Shown here: positions 26,789 to 35,356 of the stretch, one piece after another
How the letters are laid out: each line of letters opens with the position of its first letter
Numbering within the stretch: position 1 is the stretch's first letter
DNA from: Galbibacter sp038433465
Lineage (GTDB): Bacteria > Bacteroidota > Bacteroidia > Flavobacteriales > Flavobacteriaceae
Assembly (NCBI RefSeq): GCF_038433465.1
Contig: NZ_JAESVF010000001.1
Coordinates: forward strand, 859,102-923,101
Length of the DNA: 64,000 bases
Direction: 5' to 3'
Notes under the pieces: generated by a model
Database searches by the model: none
Seen by the model: the letters and a program-made list of their open reading frames with translations, nothing else
Told to the model about the DNA's origin: nothing
Translations under genes and position numbers: made by a program

Positions 26789-27556
26789 ATGATTTTTACA
26801 GATACACATACACATTTATATAGCGAAGCCTTTGATGAAGATCGTGACGAAATGATGCAAAGAGCACTAGATGCTGGTGTAGAACGCTTTTTTATTCCTG
26901 CAATCGATTCTACGTATACCGAAGCTATGTTCGCTTTAGAGAAAAACTATCCAGACAATGTTTTTTTAATGACGGGTTTGCATCCTACGCATGTAAAAGA
27001 AAATTATACAGATGAATTGGCGCATATTGAAGCTTTGTTAAACGAACGTAGTTTTTATGCCATTGGAGAAATAGGAATTGATTTGTATTGGGATAAAACT
27101 TTTTTAAAACAACAGCAAGACGCTTTCAGACATCAAATACAGCTTGCAAAAAAGTACAAACTTCCAATTGTAATTCATTGTAGAGATGCTTTTGATGAGG
27201 TTTTTGAAGTGTTAGAATCGGAAAAAGGAACCGATCTTTTTGGTATTTTTCACTGTTTTACAGGAACATTAGCACAAGCTAAACAAGCACTTTCTTATAA
27301 TATGAAATTAGGAATTGGAGGCGTGGTTACATTTAAGAACGGCAAAATAGACAAGTTTTTAAATGAAATTCCGCTTTCGGAAATTGTGCTTGAAACAGAC
27401 GCACCATACCTAGCACCTACACCTTACCGCGGAAAACGAAATGAGAGTGTTTACCTTACCGAAGTTGCAGGGAAATTGGTAGATGTGTACCAGCTTCCGT
27501 TAGAAACCATTGTTGAAACTACCACGCAAAACTCAAAAGATGTATTTGGAGTTTAA
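26789..27556 (+). CDS. TatD-family metal-dependent DNase
   Basis: A 255-residue TIM-barrel hydrolase of the amidohydrolase superfamily with all TatD metal-site motifs: TDTHTHL (His7, His9), GEIGIDLYW (Glu94), VIHCRDAF (His130), FHCFTGT (His155) and ETDAPYLAP (Asp204). TatD/YcfH proteins are 3'-5' exonucleases on DNA and RNA linked to repair and quality control. The following acyltransferase gene lies 60 bp downstream and may be co-transcribed. Confidence 0.94.
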   Translation: MIFTDTHTHLYSEAFDEDRDEMMQRALDAGVERFFIPAIDSTYTEAMFALEKNYPDNVFLMTGLHPTHVKENYTDELAHIEALLNERSFYAIGEIGIDLYWDKTFLKQQQDAFRHQIQLAKKYKLPIVIHCRDAFDEVFEVLESEKGTDLFGIFHCFTGTLAQAKQALSYNMKLGIGGVVTFKNGKIDKFLNEIPLSEIVLETDAPYLAPTPYRGKRNESVYLTEVAGKLVDVYQLPLETIVETTTQNSKDVFGV

Positions 27557-27616
27557 CACCAACTTAGCTTTGGTATAAACTAAATTTTGTTTTTTTGCCT
27601 TTAAACAAGTGTCCGA

Positions 27617-28741
27617 GTGATTACAATAGACGATATACGACCTTATTACGACAGCGAAGTAAACGATGCGCTTTTAAAATTTATGGCACACCCAATGGTG
27701 ATGGCAATGCTTCAGTTTACCTTTCCTGAAAAAAGTGTCGAAGAAATAGGCGACCTCGTAAAGAGTTGCCACTCAATTAGAGATTTTCAAACAAAAATAA
27801 TTTACAAGAGTGTAAATGCGGTGCTCGATAAAAGCTCGGAAGGTTTTTCTACGGAAGGATTTGACAAGCTCACACCAGGAGTACCATATTTGTTTATTTC
27901 AAACCATCGAGATATTATTCTCGATACCTCCTTGCTGAATGTTGCTTTATACGATAACGGGCTCGTGATGACGGCTTCTGCAATTGGCGATAATTTAGTG
28001 AAAAAGCCATTTTTGATGGCATTATCTCGATTAAATAGAAGTTTTATTATCAAAAGAGATTTGTCGCCTCGCGAAATGTTGAAAAGTTCGCAATTGGTGT
28101 CCTCTTATATAAAGGATGCACTTCAGCAAGAAAATAGATCCATTTGGATAGCGCAACGAGAAGGGAGAACCAAAAACGGAGACGACCAAACTCAACAAGG
28201 TGTTTTAAAAATGTTGGCGCTTGCAAACGACGAAGCTGAAGTGATGGACTATTTTAAAAAACTACAAATTGTTCCTGTGTCGATTTCTTATGAATACGAC
28301 CCTACCGATGTGTTGAAAATGCCAGAATTGATGGCAAAGCATCATGAAATTGAATATGTAAAATCGAGTAATGAAGATTTTAATAGTATTTTAAAAGGAA
28401 TTACAGGAAGAAAAAAACGCATTCATATTTCTGCGGGCGAAGTGCTTTCTAAAACTTTAGATGAAATAAAAGAAAGCGGAGAGCCAAATAATAAACAATT
28501 TCAAATGTTGGCGGAAGCTATTGATGCGGAAATTCATAAAAATTACAAATTGTGGCCGTCAAATTATTTGGCGTACGATATGCTTTATAAAACCGATAAG
28601 TTTTCTTCTTTTTATACCGATGCCGAAAAGCGTCAGTTTAAACGTCGCGTAAAGCGAAGAGTGGAAGCAGGAAATAAAGTTGCGTTAGAAAACTTTTTAA
28701 GGATGTATGCAAATCCTGTGGTAAATCAAATAAAAGATTAA
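27617..28741 (+). CDS. Lysophospholipid acyltransferase-like (PlsC superfamily)
   Basis: A 374-residue protein starting with GTG, which is the only start that includes the conserved-looking MITIDDIRPYY opening. PGVPYLFISNHRDIILD (about 87-103) is the acyltransferase block I, and IWIAQREGRTKNG with FKKLQIVPVSISYEYDP match blocks III and IV of glycerolipid acyltransferases. In block I the His and the next Asp at the usual end of the motif are five residues apart rather than four, so the exact catalytic pair (His97 with Asp99 or Asp103) is uncertain. Likely role: phospholipid synthesis at the inner membrane. The gene ends 3 bp before ansA. Confidence 0.8.
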   Translation: MITIDDIRPYYDSEVNDALLKFMAHPMVMAMLQFTFPEKSVEEIGDLVKSCHSIRDFQTKIIYKSVNAVLDKSSEGFSTEGFDKLTPGVPYLFISNHRDIILDTSLLNVALYDNGLVMTASAIGDNLVKKPFLMALSRLNRSFIIKRDLSPREMLKSSQLVSSYIKDALQQENRSIWIAQREGRTKNGDDQTQQGVLKMLALANDEAEVMDYFKKLQIVPVSISYEYDPTDVLKMPELMAKHHEIEYVKSSNEDFNSILKGITGRKKRIHISAGEVLSKTLDEIKESGEPNNKQFQMLAEAIDAEIHKNYKLWPSNYLAYDMLYKTDKFSSFYTDAEKRQFKRRVKRRVEAGNKVALENFLRMYANPVVNQIKD

Positions 28742-28744
28742 AAC

Positions 28745-29764
28745 ATGCAGTCTAAAATTTTACTTATTTATACAGGTGGAACCATTGGGATGGTGAAAGA
28801 TTTTGAAACGGGAGCACTTCATGCGTTTAATTTTGATGAATTGCTGAAACGTATTCCAGAACTTTCACATTTAGATTGCGACATCGATACTTTTTCGTTT
28901 GAAGAACCAATCGATTCTTCTAATATGAATCCGCAGTACTGGGTTCAAATTGTAGAAATTATAGAAAAAAACTATGAAGCTTACGATGGTTTTGTTGTGT
29001 TGCATGGTAGCGATACAATGAGTTATACAGCATCGGCATTGAGTTTTATGCTTGAGAATTTATCAAAACCTGTAATTTTTACGGGGTCTCAACTTCCAAT
29101 AGGCGATTTGCGTACCGATGCCAAAGAAAATTTAATTACCAGTATTCAAATAGCATCTTTAAAGAAAAACGGAAATGCTGTTATTAGAGAAGTGTGTTTG
29201 TATTTTGAATATAAATTGTACCGCGCTAACCGAACTACTAAAATAAATGCAGAGCACTTTCAAGCATTTGCATCGTTAAATTATCCGCCGTTGGCAGAAA
29301 GTGGGGTACATTTAAAAGTAAACCACGAATATTTATTGAAGCCCAATAGAAAAAAACTGGTGGTGCACAAAACCATGGATGTAAATATTGCGCTTGTAAA
29401 ACTTTTTCCTGGAATTAATGAAAACACATTAAGTTGTTTGTTTGGAAATCCAAATACCAAAGCAATTATATTAGAAACTTATGGTGCTGGAAATGCTCCA
29501 ACCGAAAAATGGTTTGAGGATTTGCTAAAAAAAACCATAAAATCTGGCAAAATTATAGTCAATGTGACTCAATGTTCGGGAGGAAGTGTAATAATGGGGC
29601 AATATGAAACGAGTTCTCATCTAAAAAAAGCAGGGGTAATTAACGGAAAAGACATCACAACAGAGGCAGCAATAACAAAATTGATGTATTTGTTGGGGAA
29701 TAATATTCAACGTAAAGTGTTCAAAACCATATATGAAACCTCATTAAGAGGCGAAATGGCTTAA
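28745..29764 (+). CDS. ansA: Type I L-asparaginase
   Basis: A 339-residue cytosolic asparaginase hydrolysing Asn to Asp and ammonia. The first catalytic block LLIYTGGTIGM contains the nucleophilic Thr near 13; the second, VLHGSDTMSYTASAL, carries Asp90/Thr91. FTGSQLPIGDLRTDAKENL and the C-terminal VTQCSGGSV are also standard. Absence of a signal peptide fits the cytoplasmic type I enzyme rather than periplasmic AnsB. It follows the acyltransferase gene by 3 bp and is probably in its operon. Confidence 0.95.
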   Translation: MQSKILLIYTGGTIGMVKDFETGALHAFNFDELLKRIPELSHLDCDIDTFSFEEPIDSSNMNPQYWVQIVEIIEKNYEAYDGFVVLHGSDTMSYTASALSFMLENLSKPVIFTGSQLPIGDLRTDAKENLITSIQIASLKKNGNAVIREVCLYFEYKLYRANRTTKINAEHFQAFASLNYPPLAESGVHLKVNHEYLLKPNRKKLVVHKTMDVNIALVKLFPGINENTLSCLFGNPNTKAIILETYGAGNAPTEKWFEDLLKKTIKSGKIIVNVTQCSGGSVIMGQYETSSHLKKAGVINGKDITTEAAITKLMYLLGNNIQRKVFKTIYETSLRGEMA

Positions 29765-29834
29765 AATTAACGACATAAATTTTAACAACTAAAAAAAAAT
29801 TCGTTATTTGGCGCTCTAAAGCTATACGTTAAAA

Positions 29835-29922
29835 AGAGAGGTGGCCGAGTGGTCGAAGGCGCACGCCTGGAAAGTGTGTATACGTCAAAAGCGTATCGAG
29901 GGTTCGAATCCCTTCCTCTCTG
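29835..29922 (+). tRNA. tRNA-Ser (anticodon GGA)
   Basis: The 88-nt cloverleaf is complete: acceptor AGAGAGG with CCTCTCT, discriminator G, anticodon stem CACGC/GTGTG with loop CTGGAAA (anticodon GGA at 29869-29871), long variable arm (TATACG ... CGTATC) as in serine tRNAs, and T-arm GAGGG-TTCGAAT-CCCTT. No CCA is encoded. It reads UCC and UCU codons. Confidence 0.97.
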
Positions 29923-29999
29923 CTTGTAGTTTTTAATGTTTAATAACATTTTTTTTTTATCTTTAACCCTATTAACGAACAAATTTAAGTTTAGAAGAA

Positions 30000-30800
30000 A
30001 TGAAAAGACTATTCTCTATGCTGGCAATTGCCGGATTATTGGCTCTTAACGCAACAACTGCCAACGCAAAGGATTTTACTCCAGTTGTGGCTGATCAAAT
30101 TTCAGAAATTGTTGCTATCGACGATGCTTCAACAGCATTAGTACAAGACGAAGCTCCTGCTGCAGAAGCAAAAGGTTTCCAACAAGTCCTAAAAGAAAAA
30201 TTCATCCAAGGGGGTGCAGGTTTCATGGGAATTGTACTATTATGTTTAATCTTAGGATTAGCAGTGGCTATCGAAAGAATTATTTTCTTGAACATGGCAA
30301 CAACAAACACTAAAAAGCTTACTCAAAAAGTAGAAGATGCATTAGCGTCTGGTGGAGTAGAAGCTGCAAAAGAAGTTTGTAGAAACACAAGAGGTCCTAT
30401 TGCATCAATTTACTATCAAGGATTAGACAGAGTTGACGAAGGTGTTGACGCTGCTGAAAAAGCTGTTGTAGCTTACGGTGGTGTGCAAATGGGTCAATTA
30501 GAGAAAAACGTTTCTTGGTTGTCTTTATTCATCGCTATTGCTCCGATGTTAGGATTCATGGGTACAGTAATCGGGATGATTCAAGCATTCGAAAAAATTA
30601 GTGCAGCAGGTGGACTAGATGCATCTCTTATTGCAGGAGATATCCAGGTAGCCTTATTAACAACAGTATTTGGTCTTATCGTGGCTATTATACTTCAAAT
30701 TTTCTACAACTATATCATCGCTAAAATTGATAGTATCGTAAACAGCATGGAAGATGCTTCTATCACTTTAGTAGATATGTTAGTAGATCACAAAAAATAA
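30000..30800 (+). CDS. exbB: MotA/TolQ/ExbB proton channel protein
   Basis: A 266-residue inner-membrane protein with an N-terminal hydrophobic signal-like segment (to TTANA), a short extracytoplasmic stretch, and the three-helix ExbB/TolQ core: helix near 75-95, LFIAIAPMLGFMGTVIGMIQAFEKI near 175-200 and QVALLTTVFGLIVAIILQIFYNYI near 215-240. The conserved TVIGMI and LLTTVFGL sequences line the proton path. It powers TonB-dependent outer-membrane transporters such as SusC. It heads an operon with a small membrane protein and two ExbD genes. The extra N-terminal segment is common in Bacteroidota ExbB. Confidence 0.94.
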   Translation: MKRLFSMLAIAGLLALNATTANAKDFTPVVADQISEIVAIDDASTALVQDEAPAAEAKGFQQVLKEKFIQGGAGFMGIVLLCLILGLAVAIERIIFLNMATTNTKKLTQKVEDALASGGVEAAKEVCRNTRGPIASIYYQGLDRVDEGVDAAEKAVVAYGGVQMGQLEKNVSWLSLFIAIAPMLGFMGTVIGMIQAFEKISAAGGLDASLIAGDIQVALLTTVFGLIVAIILQIFYNYIIAKIDSIVNSMEDASITLVDMLVDHKK

Positions 30801-30825
30801 TAAGCACTAAATTTTAATTCAAGAT

Positions 30826-31245
30826 ATGTATAAAATAGCTAAAATATTAGCAATAATACTTAGTGTAATCGGATTTGTACTATGGGTTATGATAGTGCAG
30901 TCTGACGACAACGAAGGTGTTGTTAGCTTAATGATAAGTCTAGGTTTATGGCTAACTGTAATTATAGCAGGAATTACCTTGGTACTTTCGCTTATAGGTT
31001 TAGCCTCAGACGGAGAGAAATTAAAAAAATCTTTAATTTCTGTTGGAGCGTTCGCCATCATTCTATTAGTAAGTTACTTTGTACTTGCTACTGGTAAAGA
31101 TGTTGATCTTAACGACATGGCCAACAGAGGTATCGAAGCTACCGAAGGAACAGTTAAAACTGTAGGCGCTGGTTTATGGTCGTTCTACTTATTGGCTGCA
31201 GTTGCTGTAGTTGCAATGGTAGTAGGAGGATTTAAAAAACAATAA
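30826..31245 (+). CDS. Small four-helix membrane protein of the exb operon
   Basis: A 139-residue protein with four hydrophobic helices (about 5-22, 35-58, 72-90 and 118-137) and short polar loops. No enzyme or binding motif is visible and I do not recognise a named family. Its fixed place between exbB and the exbD genes, with gaps of 25 and 21 bp, suggests an accessory part of the TonB energising complex. Function is inferred from position only. Confidence 0.8.
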   Translation: MYKIAKILAIILSVIGFVLWVMIVQSDDNEGVVSLMISLGLWLTVIIAGITLVLSLIGLASDGEKLKKSLISVGAFAIILLVSYFVLATGKDVDLNDMANRGIEATEGTVKTVGAGLWSFYLLAAVAVVAMVVGGFKKQ

Positions 31246-31266
31246 TTTAAAAAACATTTATATAAC

Positions 31267-31890
31267 ATGGCAAGAAGAGGAGCACCACCTGAAGTAAACG
31301 CAGGATCTATGGCGGATATCGCTTTCCTACTCTTGATCTTTTTCTTGGTAACTACTACCATTGAAACAGATGCAGGTTTAGATAGAAAGCTGCCACCAAT
31401 AGAGCCTCCTACAGAGAATCCACCTGTTATTAAGCAAAAAAACATCTTTACAGTAGTTGTAAATAAAAACAACGATTTACTTGTTGAAGATGAACCAATG
31501 GAGCTTAAAAACTTAAGAAAAGCTGCAGTAGATTTTCTTGATAATGGAGGAGGAACTGGCGAAAAAGGAGAGCCTTGTGATTACTGTCAAGGAGCTAAGA
31601 GCCCAGAATCTTCTGACCACCCTAGCAAAGCTGTAATTTCTTTACAGAACGATAGGTTGACAGAATACGGGACATATATAGCAGTGCAAAACGAATTGGT
31701 TGCTGCATATAATGAATTGAGAAATAGAGAAGCGCAAAGACTTTACGGTAGAGATTTTACGGAAATGAATGCTACGTATTTAGATCCTAAAACTCCAGAC
31801 GCTGCTAAAGACGAGTTAAAACCTAAGTTAGAGCGTATTCAGCAAATGTATCCTCAAAAATTATCTGAGGCAGAACCAAAAAGTAACTAA
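31267..31890 (+). CDS. exbD: ExbD/TolR-family protein with CxxC insertion
   Basis: A 207-residue single-pass protein: cytosolic tail, helix MADIAFLLLIFFLVTTTI with the proton-carrying Asp17, and a periplasmic domain. The periplasmic part is longer than in proteobacterial ExbD (about 140 residues) and contains an insertion with Cys104-x-x-Cys107 (EPCDYCQGA), which could form a disulphide or bind metal. It works with ExbB to transmit proton-motive force to TonB. The second exbD follows 19 bp downstream. Confidence 0.92.
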   Translation: MARRGAPPEVNAGSMADIAFLLLIFFLVTTTIETDAGLDRKLPPIEPPTENPPVIKQKNIFTVVVNKNNDLLVEDEPMELKNLRKAAVDFLDNGGGTGEKGEPCDYCQGAKSPESSDHPSKAVISLQNDRLTEYGTYIAVQNELVAAYNELRNREAQRLYGRDFTEMNATYLDPKTPDAAKDELKPKLERIQQMYPQKLSEAEPKSN

Positions 31891-31909
31891 TTAAATTAGT
31901 ATAGCTATT

Positions 31910-32392
31910 ATGGCAAAATTCACAAAGAAAAAGAAAGGGGACTTACCAGCGGTATCAACCGCATCGTTGCCAGATATCGTATTCATGTTGTTATTTTTCT
32001 TCATGACGGTAACTACAATGAAAGATAGTTCACTGATGATAAAAAATGAATTGCCTTATGCTGATCAAGTTCAAAAACTTGATAAAAAAGACAGGGTAAT
32101 TTATATCTACGCAGGTAAGCCTAGCCCTCGCTACCAAGATAAATTTGGTACCGCTGCAAAAATTCAGTTAAATGATAAATTTGCAGACGTATCAGAAGTA
32201 GCGAACTACGTACTTGCTGAGAGAGCTTCAAAGCGTGAGGAGTTACAAAACGTACTTACAACTGCTTTGAAAGTTGATAACGAAACCAATATGGGACTCG
32301 TATCGGATATTAAACAAGAATTGAGAAAAATTAATGCTTTAAAGATTAATTATACCACCAAAAATGGTACCTCTTTTCAAAACTTGAAATAA
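31910..32392 (+). CDS. exbD: ExbD/TolR-family protein, second copy
   Basis: A 160-residue paralogue of the previous gene with basic N-tail (MAKFTKKKKG), helix PDIVFMLLFFFMTVTTM bearing the conserved Asp22, and a shorter periplasmic domain without the CxxC insertion. Paired ExbD proteins of different length are usual in flavobacteria. A terminator at 32417 closes the four-gene operon. Confidence 0.92.
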   Translation: MAKFTKKKKGDLPAVSTASLPDIVFMLLFFFMTVTTMKDSSLMIKNELPYADQVQKLDKKDRVIYIYAGKPSPRYQDKFGTAAKIQLNDKFADVSEVANYVLAERASKREELQNVLTTALKVDNETNMGLVSDIKQELRKINALKINYTTKNGTSFQNLK

Positions 32393-32416
32393 TCCATTTC
32401 AGTTAAACTTATATTT

Positions 32417-32456
32417 AAAAAACGCTTCATGTATTTACATCGAAGCGTTTTTTATT
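32417..32456 (+). terminator. Intrinsic terminator of the exb operon
   Basis: AAAAAACGCTTC-ATGTA / TACAT-C-GAAGCGTTTTTT: a long stem with one bulged C and a T-run, 25 bp after the second exbD. Confidence 0.85.
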
Positions 32457-32509
32457 TCTACTCATTTTAACTTTTTCTATTACCTTTACGTTGCTAAATC
32501 ATTATTCAT

Positions 32510-33205
32510 TTGAAAAAGGTAACTTTTATTATTTTTATTTTATGTACTCATTTTGCAACAGCGCAACAAGATTCTCTTTATGTCTTGGAAGCTGATGATA
32601 AGTATGTAGAAGATCAATTTTATGTAGGGGTGAATTATAATTTGCTTACGAAATCGCCTAGCGGAATTGGTCAAAGTAGCTTTTCATACGGGATTATTGG
32701 AGGTTTTATTAAAGATATTCCGATTAATCGAAGAAGAAACATTGGTTTTGGTTTAGGAGCAGGATTATCATTTAATGCACTTTATACCGATTTATTGGCT
32801 ACGGAAGAAGCCGATGGAAGTATTTCTTATCAGGCAGTTCCAGATGATATTTCATATAAAAGGAATAAACTTTCTCTCAATTTTGTAGAATTTCCAATCG
32901 AGTTTAGATGGCGTTCTTCTGTTGCTGAAGATTATCGCTTTTGGCGAATTTATTCAGGAGTACGTATTTCATACCTCTTCTCTGGGAATTCTAAATTTGT
33001 AACCGATTCAGAAACAATAAAATTTAAAAACCCAGATATTAGAGATCTACAATATGGTATTTACCTAAGTTTTGGGTACAATACTTGGAATTTTTACGCG
33101 CAGTACGATTTAACCAATGTTTTTGAAGACGATTTGTATACTGTAAACAATGAATCTTTAGAGTTGAGTGTGCTAAAAGCGGGACTCATCTTCTACATTT
33201 TATAA
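32510..33205 (+). CDS. PorT-like outer-membrane beta-barrel protein
   Basis: A 231-residue protein starting at TTG (no ATG precedes the signal peptide KKVTFIIFILCTHFATAQ). After an acidic stretch, alternating strands (FYVGVNYNLLT, NIGFGLGAGLSFNALY, KLSLNFVEFPIEFRWR, GVRISYLFSG, YGIYLSFGYNTWNFYAQYDLT) and a C-terminal GLIFYIL mark an eight-stranded-type barrel. The LNFVEFPIEFRWR strand is typical of the PorT family, some of whose members serve the type IX secretion system. Whether this is PorT itself or a paralogue I cannot decide. Its 3' end overlaps the convergent next gene by 6 bp. Confidence 0.75.
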   Translation: MKKVTFIIFILCTHFATAQQDSLYVLEADDKYVEDQFYVGVNYNLLTKSPSGIGQSSFSYGIIGGFIKDIPINRRRNIGFGLGAGLSFNALYTDLLATEEADGSISYQAVPDDISYKRNKLSLNFVEFPIEFRWRSSVAEDYRFWRIYSGVRISYLFSGNSKFVTDSETIKFKNPDIRDLQYGIYLSFGYNTWNFYAQYDLTNVFEDDLYTVNNESLELSVLKAGLIFYIL

Positions 33206-33805
33206 CCAATAGCCAAAGGTTATAAACTGTGTTATTCCACCTAGAAATACTCCTACAGCTATTTCGGATAGATCGTTTTTCTGTAGATACAGTCTAATAG
33301 TCGCTACAAGTCCTAATACAAATATTATTGCTGAAATTCCTAACGTGATGTTGGTTTCGTAGTGGAATGACAAACCCAAAATAAAGACTAATAATGCGCT
33401 TATTGCCATTGCGTGGATACTTGCCTTAAAATTTAGATAAACCATAATCAAACAGCTTAATAGTGCGCCTAGAATCCCGACGAAAAAGAAGTAAAGTTCT
33501 TCTGAAAAATCTATAGTGGTAATCTTCTGAAAAGTGATATAGATTAAAATGATCGCAATGTAAAGTGGTATTTTCTTTTCTTTTGCCGTTTCAATTTCGT
33601 TTCCTGTTATCCATCCTAAGTTTTTCAGTAATAAAAAAAGTATAAGCGGAATAATAACTGTGAGGATGAGCACTGCCAAAACAACCAACCTTTTTGTTTC
33701 GTAGGTGTTGTATTTTGGCGTGATTAAAAAATACAGCACAGTGCCTACTAATGGGATGAAAAGCGGATTTATAACTTGCGAAAGTATTTTAGAGAGCAAA
33801 CGCAT
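33200..33805 (-). CDS. Multi-pass membrane protein, PAP2-like fold without catalytic motifs
   Basis: A 201-residue protein with about six hydrophobic helices. The layout (NPLFIPLVGTVLYFLITPKYN at the start, AKEKKIPLYI, KASIHAMAISALLVFILGLSF near 130, VGVFLGGITQFITFGYWL at the end) recalls PAP2 phosphatase-like proteins. The histidine near 130 stands where PAP2 enzymes have PSGH, but the full signature and the KxxxxxxRP motif are absent, so activity is doubtful. It follows rpoN with no gap (rpoN ends at 33806), suggesting co-expression. Confidence 0.7.
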   Translation of the reverse strand: MRLLSKILSQVINPLFIPLVGTVLYFLITPKYNTYETKRLVVLAVLILTVIIPLILFLLLKNLGWITGNEIETAKEKKIPLYIAIILIYITFQKITTIDFSEELYFFFVGILGALLSCLIMVYLNFKASIHAMAISALLVFILGLSFHYETNITLGISAIIFVLGLVATIRLYLQKNDLSEIAVGVFLGGITQFITFGYWL

Positions 33806-35269
33806 TTATATTTCTTTTCTAAGTCGTGCCACAGGAATGTGCAATTGTTCTCTATATTTTGCCACTGTTCTACGTGCTATTGGGTATCCTTTTTCTTTTA
33901 AAATTGAAGCCAATTTATCGTCGGTAAGTGGTTTTCTTTTGTCTTCTTCATTAATAACAGTTTCTAGTATTTTCTTGATTTCTCGTGTAGAAACATCTTC
34001 CCCTTCGTCGTTTTTCATCGATTCAGAAAAGAATTCTTTAATTAGTTTTGTTCCGTAGGGAGTGTCTACATATTTGCTATTTGCCACTCTGGAAACTGTA
34101 GAAACGTCCATCCCAATTTGGTCTGCAATATCTTTTAAAATCATGGGTTTGAGTTTTCGCTCGTCGCCCGTTAAAAAATATTCTTCCTGATAATGCATAA
34201 TACAATTCATGGTAACGTATAACGTTTCTTGACGTTGTTTTATAGCATCAATAAACCACTTTGCCGCGTCTAGTTTTTGCTTTATAAATTGCACAGCATC
34301 CTTTTGAGATTTCGATTTTGACTTGGTGTCTTTGTAGCCTTTCAGCATATTGTTATACTCTCTAGAAACATGCAATTCTGGAGCGTTTCGTCCGTTTAAG
34401 GTAAGTTCCAACTCGCCATCTACAATTCTAATGGTAAAGTCTGGAACAACGTGCTCAACGATACGATTGTTCCCAGCATACGAACCTCCAGGTTTTGGAT
34501 TGAGGCGTTCAATTTCATGTATGGCATCTCTTAGTTCTTCTTCAGTAATATTGTATTTCTGAATTAAACGCGTATAATGTTTTTTGGTAAACTGATCGAA
34601 CGACTTGTCAATAATTTCATAAGCCAATTCGGTACTTTTTGACGGACTTTTTCGGTCTAGTTGAATAAGTAAACACTCTTGTAAGTTTTGAGCACAAACT
34701 CCCGCAGGATCGAGTTGTTGCGTAATATGCAATATTCTTTCAACTTGTGCTTCATCCGTATATACGTTTTGTGTAAAAGCCAAATCGTCTACAATGTCTG
34801 GAATTGCTCTTCGGATGTAACCACTTTCATCTACACTACCAACAAGAAATTCAGCAATATCTCTTTCTTCGTCATTCAGTCTAAATGTATTTAATTGATT
34901 GATTAAATGCTGATGAAAAGAAGTTCCCGCGGCATACGGTACTGTTTTTTCATCATCGTCGCTACTGTAATTATTGGTTTGTAGGCGGTATTCTGGCACT
35001 TCGTCGTCGCTTAAATATTCGTCTACATTTATATCTTCAGCATTAATAGAATCGCTATCGTAATCGTCCTGCATGCTGTTGTCAATATCGTCATTATCGT
35101 ATTCGTTTACCGAATCGTCTTTTCCACTTTCGAGCGCAGGATTTTCTTCAAGCTCTTGTTTGAGGCGTTGCTCAAAAGCTTGTGTAGGCAACTGTATCAA
35201 TTTCATTAATTGAATTTGTTGCGGCGATAATTTCTGCGATAATTTAAATTGTAAGTGCTGTTTAAGCAT
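33806..35269 (-). CDS. rpoN: RNA polymerase sigma-54 factor
   Basis: A 487-residue sigma-54. Region I at the N-terminus is Gln/Leu-rich (LSQKLSPQQIQLMKLIQLPTQ), followed by a very acidic region II (about 45-100), the core-binding and helix-turn-helix domains (ADQIGMDVSTVSRVANSKYV), and the C-terminal RpoN box ARRTVAKYR that reads the -24 element. Sigma-54 needs AAA+ activators, none of which is in the window. The membrane protein gene abuts its stop codon. Confidence 0.96.
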   Translation of the reverse strand: MLKQHLQFKLSQKLSPQQIQLMKLIQLPTQAFEQRLKQELEENPALESGKDDSVNEYDNDDIDNSMQDDYDSDSINAEDINVDEYLSDDEVPEYRLQTNNYSSDDDEKTVPYAAGTSFHQHLINQLNTFRLNDEERDIAEFLVGSVDESGYIRRAIPDIVDDLAFTQNVYTDEAQVERILHITQQLDPAGVCAQNLQECLLIQLDRKSPSKSTELAYEIIDKSFDQFTKKHYTRLIQKYNITEEELRDAIHEIERLNPKPGGSYAGNNRIVEHVVPDFTIRIVDGELELTLNGRNAPELHVSREYNNMLKGYKDTKSKSKSQKDAVQFIKQKLDAAKWFIDAIKQRQETLYVTMNCIMHYQEEYFLTGDERKLKPMILKDIADQIGMDVSTVSRVANSKYVDTPYGTKLIKEFFSESMKNDEGEDVSTREIKKILETVINEEDKRKPLTDDKLASILKEKGYPIARRTVAKYREQLHIPVARLRKEI

Positions 35270-35290
35270 AAAAAAACCTTTATATAAAAA

Positions 35291-35340
35291 TAAAAAAACT
35301 AGCTATATGAAACGTATTCACATGCTAGTTTTATTGTTTT
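35291..35340 (-). terminator. Intrinsic terminator after asnS
   Basis: On the minus strand AAAACTAGC ... GCTAGTTTT form a hairpin with a loop of about 20 nt, followed by TTTTTTTATTTTT. It separates asnS from rpoN. Confidence 0.75.
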
Positions 35341-35356
35341 TTGATGTTAATTTATT

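Noticed and set aside
29782..29982. Minus-strand 66-residue ORF with RGRDSNPRYAFDVYTLSRRAPSTTRPP
   Set aside because: It is the antisense of tRNA-Ser; this translated tRNA complement is a well-known spurious ORF.
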